A stretch of 64,000 bases of DNA from positions 124,001-188,000 of the forward strand of contig JBBRYT010000002.1 of assembly GCA_038237435.1 (NCBI GenBank). Direction: 5' to 3'. Both the position numbers and the translations under genes were made by a program. The notes under the pieces were generated by a model, which made no database searches, had not been told where the DNA came from, and saw nothing but the letters and a program-made list of their open reading frames with translations. This document shows positions 60,338 to 64,000 of the stretch, piece after piece (position 1 is the stretch's first letter; every line of letters begins with the position of its first letter). This stretch comes from JACCTI01 sp038237435. Lineage in GTDB: Bacteria; Verrucomicrobiota; Verrucomicrobiia; Chthoniobacterales; UBA10450.

Positions 60338-61660
60338 ATGAGCTGGCTGGTTATCGGCGCTGGAATCGCTGTGGTTTTTATCGTCGGTTGGCTCCGTGTG
60401 CGACGACGTTGGGTCGATCCGTGGCGCGAGCTCGACGAATTGGTGAACGCGATCGTAGTACGGAAAGCTCCGCGAAAATTCCTTATGACCGCGAACGATC
60501 ACGCGAACAGGCTCGGGCTCGCGCTGGAAAGACTCGCCGAAAAACAGCGCGAGCTCGAAGTCACGGCCACGCAAGGAACGAACAGCCTGCAAAGTATTCT
60601 CGGCGCGCTGCCCGATGGGCTGGCGCTGGTCGATCATCAACGGCGTATCCAGGTAATGAATCCGCAATTCCGCCAGCTCTTTGGTTTGCGCGAAGATGTT
60701 TTCGGCGTCGGGTTGCTCGAAATTGTGCGCGATGCGGTGATCGAGCGTGCAGTGGCGAGCGCGATCGCACTTGGCGAACTGCGCACGGAAACGATGACGA
60801 TCGCGCGCGGTCTCGAATCGAAGCGCGAACTGGAAGTAACCGCGGTGCCATTCACCATCGGGAATAACGGCACGCACAATGCCGTCGTTCTTTTCCGCGA
60901 CATGACGCAAGTGCGGCAGGTGGAAGAAATGCGGCGCGATTTTGTCGCGAATGTTTCGCACGAGCTGCGCACACCGCTTTCGATTTTCCGCGGTTATCTC
61001 GAGACGTTGCTGGATGATCCGCAACAACCGCGCGAAGAACTCGTGCGCATTCTCGAAGTGATGGATCGACATGCGGACCGACTCACTCTGCTCGTCGAAG
61101 ACATTCTGAGTTTGGCAAAACTGGAATCGCCGGGCGCGCGTTTGGATCTGACGGAAATTTATCTGCCGGATTTTCTCGATGGCATTTTGCGCGATTGGGA
61201 AAAACGCTTCGGCACAAAACTCCTCAAGGCCTCACTCGATGCACCGCAAGATCTGCCGGTCATTTCCGCGGACGAACATCGTTTGCAGGAAATCATCTAC
61301 AACCTGCTCGATAACGCGGTGAAATATTCGCAGCCGGAGGGAAAAATTCGGTTGAGCGCGCAACGTTTCGACGAATCTGTCCGAATTTCCGTTTCGGATG
61401 AAGGCGTTGGAATTCCGGCGCGCGATTTGCCGCGAGTTTTCGAGCGTTTTTATCGCGCAGACAAAGCACGCAGCCGGCAACTTGGCGGGACCGGCCTCGG
61501 TCTTTCGATCGTGAAACACATCGCGCAACTGCATGGCGGCAGCGTCGAAGCTGAGAGCGAACCCGGACGCGGCACGACGATTAGCGTCATCTTTCCGCTG
61601 CGGCCGCCGAGCGAACTGGACGAGGCCCGCGAGATCGCCCAGCCGCAGTTTCATTTTTAG
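60338..61660 (+). CDS. phoR: Phosphate-sensing histidine kinase PhoR
   Basis: 440 residues. One membrane helix at the N-terminus (about 3-20), a charged linker, a PAS domain (about 85-190: ILGALPDGLALVDHQRRIQVMNPQFRQLFGL), then HisKA (FVANVSHELRTPLSIFRGYLE with the phospho-acceptor His) and HATPase_c (NLLDNAVKYS, DEGVGIP, GGTGLGLSIVKHI). The short membrane part suits PhoR, which senses phosphate through the Pst/PhoU complex. It starts 3 bases after phoB and precedes pstC. Confidence 0.92.
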   Translation: MSWLVIGAGIAVVFIVGWLRVRRRWVDPWRELDELVNAIVVRKAPRKFLMTANDHANRLGLALERLAEKQRELEVTATQGTNSLQSILGALPDGLALVDHQRRIQVMNPQFRQLFGLREDVFGVGLLEIVRDAVIERAVASAIALGELRTETMTIARGLESKRELEVTAVPFTIGNNGTHNAVVLFRDMTQVRQVEEMRRDFVANVSHELRTPLSIFRGYLETLLDDPQQPREELVRILEVMDRHADRLTLLVEDILSLAKLESPGARLDLTEIYLPDFLDGILRDWEKRFGTKLLKASLDAPQDLPVISADEHRLQEIIYNLLDNAVKYSQPEGKIRLSAQRFDESVRISVSDEGVGIPARDLPRVFERFYRADKARSRQLGGTGLGLSIVKHIAQLHGGSVEAESEPGRGTTISVIFPLRPPSELDEAREIAQPQFHF

Positions 61661-61735
61661 TCGCTCGCGTCACACAATCGTCACACTAAAGAGGTTGTCC
61701 GGGTGTGACGGGCAGCGGCATCGTTCCATCCCCGA

Positions 61736-63289
61736 ATGGACGCTGTCGCCGACCTCCCTCCGAGCTTCGCCACGAAGCATCGCGCCAGCAAAAAGCGCGT
61801 CTCGACCGATCAGAGCATCAAGCTTTTTTTCGGGAGCAACGCGCTCGTCGCCATCGTCGTGCTCGCGCTCATCACGATTTTTCTTTTCCGCGAAGGCTTC
61901 GGATTTTTCGGACAGAACCTGACCAACATCCGGATCTATCAGCTAGCTGGACTCGAATACGTCGACATCATGCGCAAGCAGGCCAATGCGCATGCGGCGC
62001 TCTCGCGCGGATTGAGTTTGCTGCGCTTGAAACAACTGCGCGCGTTTCAGGCGGCGAATATTCCGCAGGAGCAAATCGACGAATCGCTCGCGCCGTTCGA
62101 TCAATTTGCCACTGCATTTAGCGACAGCGCCGAGCCGTTGAACGGGCTGGTCTCGGATTCCGGCGATCTCGCTTCGGAACTGAAAATGCAGCTTGCGGCG
62201 CAAGCGGAATTGATTGATCACGGAAACGCTGCCGTGCCGCGCGTGGCGCAGGCGGAGACGCTGGCGAAACTGCGCCAGAGCACACCGGCCTACGAAGCCG
62301 CGGCAGCGCAAATTCAGACGCAGATCAAAACGCTTCTCGCCGGCGCGCCGACTTTGCCGGACGCGCCAACGCAAAAGGTTTTCGAACAATGGAAGAAACA
62401 CGCGCGTGATTACGTCACTGGCCTAACGAGTGGTTCGGCCGAACTGCGCGCCTGGTCGCCAGAGAAACCAGTGGCATGGCATGCCGCGATCACTTCATTT
62501 CTTTTCGGCCGCGACTGGGTGACGGCGAGTTTCTGGCAGGACCGCTATGGAATCATTCCGCTCTTTGCGGGCTCGGTGATGGTTTCGATCGTGGCGCTCG
62601 CACTCGCGGTTCCGTTCGGCGTCGCCTCCGCGATTTACGTCAGCGAAGTCGCTTCGGTTCATGAGAAGCGTTTCATTAAACCATTCATTGAATTCATCTC
62701 GGCAATTCCGTCTGTGGTCTTGGGTTTTTTCGGTATCGCAGTTGTCGGCCAAGCGCTGCGCGCGGCGTCGGAATCACACTGGTTGAGCTGGGTCGGATTT
62801 TTTCCGTTGAGCGAACGGCTGAACATTTTCACCGCTGGAAGTCTGCTCGCCTTCATGGTGGTGCCGACGATTTTCACTTTATCGGAAGACGCGCTGCGCA
62901 ATGTTCCGCGCGGTTTCAAGGAGGCGTCCTACGCACTGGGCGCGAATCGTCTGCAAACGATCGCGCGTGTGCTGGTACCCGCGTCGTTATCGGGAATTGT
63001 GTCGGCTATTTTACTCGGGCTCGGTCGCGTGATTGGCGAGACGATGGTCGTGCTCCTCTGCGCGGGGAACCGCATCGAGATTCCGGATTTCACCCAGGGT
63101 CTCGGCGCGTTTTTCCAACCGGCACACACCATGACCGGAATCATCGCGCAGGAGATGGGCGAAGTGGTGCGTGGAAGCATTCATTACCGCGCGCTTTTCA
63201 TGGTTGGGCTCGTGCTGTTTGTCCTCACCCTCGGGATCAACTATCTGGCGCAACGGCTGGTGGCGCGTTACCGCATGAGCATCGGCTAA
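61736..63289 (+). CDS. pstC: Phosphate ABC transporter permease PstC
   Basis: 517 residues, longer than classic PstC (about 320). An N-terminal helix (about 30-53) is followed by a large outside region (about 60-250) rich in Gln/Ala, then the permease core with about five helices: IPLFAGSVMVSIVALALAVPFG, the EAA-type loop ASYALGANRLQTIARVLVPASLSG, and HTMTGIIAQEMGEV. With PstA it forms the inner-membrane channel for phosphate. It follows phoR by 75 bases. No pstS lies between. A motif copy (62422) reads Leu-Thr-Ser. Confidence 0.9.
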   Translation: MDAVADLPPSFATKHRASKKRVSTDQSIKLFFGSNALVAIVVLALITIFLFREGFGFFGQNLTNIRIYQLAGLEYVDIMRKQANAHAALSRGLSLLRLKQLRAFQAANIPQEQIDESLAPFDQFATAFSDSAEPLNGLVSDSGDLASELKMQLAAQAELIDHGNAAVPRVAQAETLAKLRQSTPAYEAAAAQIQTQIKTLLAGAPTLPDAPTQKVFEQWKKHARDYVTGLTSGSAELRAWSPEKPVAWHAAITSFLFGRDWVTASFWQDRYGIIPLFAGSVMVSIVALALAVPFGVASAIYVSEVASVHEKRFIKPFIEFISAIPSVVLGFFGIAVVGQALRAASESHWLSWVGFFPLSERLNIFTAGSLLAFMVVPTIFTLSEDALRNVPRGFKEASYALGANRLQTIARVLVPASLSGIVSAILLGLGRVIGETMVVLLCAGNRIEIPDFTQGLGAFFQPAHTMTGIIAQEMGEVVRGSIHYRALFMVGLVLFVLTLGINYLAQRLVARYRMSIG

Positions 63290-64000
63290 ATGAAAGCCCG
63301 CACCGCCAAGGCGACTCGCAGCCGCATTTTGCAAGGCGGAACATTCTGGCTCTTCCGTCTCGCCACTTATTTGGTCATCGCGTGCGCGGCTTACATCTTT
63401 CTCGACATCGGCGTCAAAGGCAGCCGGACGATTTTCACGGCGAAGCCGCCATTCATAAACATCGCCTTCCTGACGCAAGCCCCGCAGACGCTTTACGTTT
63501 TTGATTTTGAAGGAGAAAAGCTCTCGTTAGGCGACAAGGATTTCCGGCAATGGCAGGCGGCGCATCCGGACGCGAAAGTCGAGCCGCAGACAGTGGCGTA
63601 TTCTGCCGGAGGAATCTGGCCGTGCATCGTCGGCACGGCGCTACTTGTGATTGGCTCGATGACGCTCGCGCTGATTATCGGAATCAGCAGCGCGATCTAC
63701 CTGAGCGAGTATGCGCGCAGCGGTCCGTTCATTCGACTCGTGCGCATCGCGATTCTGAATCTCGCCGGTGTGCCGTCGATCGTGTTCGGTCTCTTCGGTT
63801 TCGGACTCTTTGTCATTTTCTTCGGCTGGAATGTTTCACTTCTAGCCGGCTGGTTCACGCTCGGGCTGATGATTCTTCCCGCGATCATCACTGCGAGCGA
63901 AGAATCACTCCGCGCGGTCCCGCAAGGTTTGCGCGAAGGCTCACTCGCGCTCGGCGCGACCAAATGGCAGACGATTCGCAAAAACGTTTTGCCTTACGCG
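63290..64000 (+). CDS. pstA: Phosphate ABC transporter permease PstA, cut by window edge
   Basis: The first 237 codons from the ATG at 63290, directly after the pstC stop (TAA-ATG). An N-terminal helix (about 22-44) and an outside stretch (about 50-115) precede the permease core: GIWPCIVGTALLVIGSMTLALIIGISSAIYLSEYAR, AGVPSIVFGLFGFGLF, and the EAA loop EGSLALGATKWQTIRKNVLP at the edge. It is the second channel subunit for phosphate. pstB and pstS, if linked, lie beyond the window. A motif copy (63533) reads Leu-Ser-Leu. Confidence 0.92.
   Translation, partial: MKARTAKATRSRILQGGTFWLFRLATYLVIACAAYIFLDIGVKGSRTIFTAKPPFINIAFLTQAPQTLYVFDFEGEKLSLGDKDFRQWQAAHPDAKVEPQTVAYSAGGIWPCIVGTALLVIGSMTLALIIGISSAIYLSEYARSGPFIRLVRIAILNLAGVPSIVFGLFGFGLFVIFFGWNVSLLAGWFTLGLMILPAIITASEESLRAVPQGLREGSLALGATKWQTIRKNVLPYA

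Larger units (their letters stand above)
821..63541. repeat. Dispersed 9-mer family CCTAACGAG / CTCGTTAGG
   Basis: Starts of 9-mer copies on the plus strand as written: CCTAACGAG at 2775, 7496, 12267, 12766, 13812, 15236, 30672, 49229, 52693, 56496, 60115, 62422; CTCGTTAGG at 821, 4740, 5599, 5931, 17753, 19742, 23822, 24439, 28491, about 31040, 47831, 49509, 53626, 59030, 63533. Core-only (8 of 9) copies: 2797, 8783, 9269, 18619, 25452, 25812, 25861, 30034, 51076, 52519, 54379. Most 9-mers extend to GCCTAACGAG[T/A]. Copies lie inside genes, at stop codons and in gaps, on both strands. None is seen between about 31.05 and 47.83 kb. Confidence 0.9.

Noticed and set aside
821..63541. The 9-mer as a Chi, KOPS or terminus signal
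   Set aside because: Copies are nearly balanced between strands (17 and 21), without the orientation bias such signals have; this cannot be excluded without the whole replicon.

Overview
The window reads as a piece of a soil-type Verrucomicrobia chromosome (Spartobacteria/Chthoniobacterales-like, possibly the Udaeobacter group). This is an inference from gene content: a DUF5069 protein, a giant propeller plus autotransporter-strand protein with a DxDGDG..NLxEYAfG tail, a Tsp/Prc protease of the long type, a KirBac channel, a sufCBD order, and a moderately GC-rich base composition. No marker such as rRNA is present to fix the taxonomy.

Layout. 1-20 kb is mostly housekeeping: a cut-off membrane protein, tRNA-Gln, a receiver protein, sufCBD facing a WYL regulator, a CBS protein, pyrRBC, Mrp ATPase, an M28 peptidase, gdhA, a KirBac channel, and a cluster made of an ECF sigma factor, RskA-like anti-sigma, MsrB and fasciclin. 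20-31 kb holds ppk2, a TPR/FG-GAP protein, a porin plus amt, a GAF protein, a BON/stress pair behind a run of palindromes, hflX and an ABC-F ATPase. 30.6-43 kb is an accessory region: mtgA, a slipin remnant, a TIR-domain protein, a displaced ABC-F tail, a BNR/sialidase-like protein, a protein with eight cysteine-rich tandem repeats, small unknowns, a decayed groEL tail, and a 1,420-residue propeller/autotransporter-repeat protein. 43-47 kb is groEL-groES-dnaK. 47-64 kb returns to housekeeping: membrane glycosyltransferases, sixA, murU-amgK-like muramic acid salvage genes, an MBL hydrolase, a Tsp protease, an L,D-transpeptidase, thyA and phoBR-pstCA.

Three things stand out. First, the 9-mer CCTAACGAG (core CCTAACGA) is scattered through the window on both strands: I count 27 exact 9-mers plus 11 core-only copies, where chance predicts about 0.5 and 2. 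It sits inside genes, at stop codons and between genes, like a DNA uptake sequence or another genome-wide address tag. Second, the motif is absent from about 31.05 to 47.83 kb, which covers the accessory region. Third, that region is bounded by duplicated 3' ends of core genes: an ABC-F tail copy 2.7 kb downstream of the intact gene, differing from it almost only by silent changes, and a decayed groEL tail plus terminator 4.5 kb from the intact groEL, ending exactly at the stop codon of the giant gene. This suggests that incoming DNA was added next to core-gene 3' ends, with the old tail left behind. Several other loci (methyltransferase, slipin, a TPR protein) are internally deleted remnants, which fits a genome that is losing genes.
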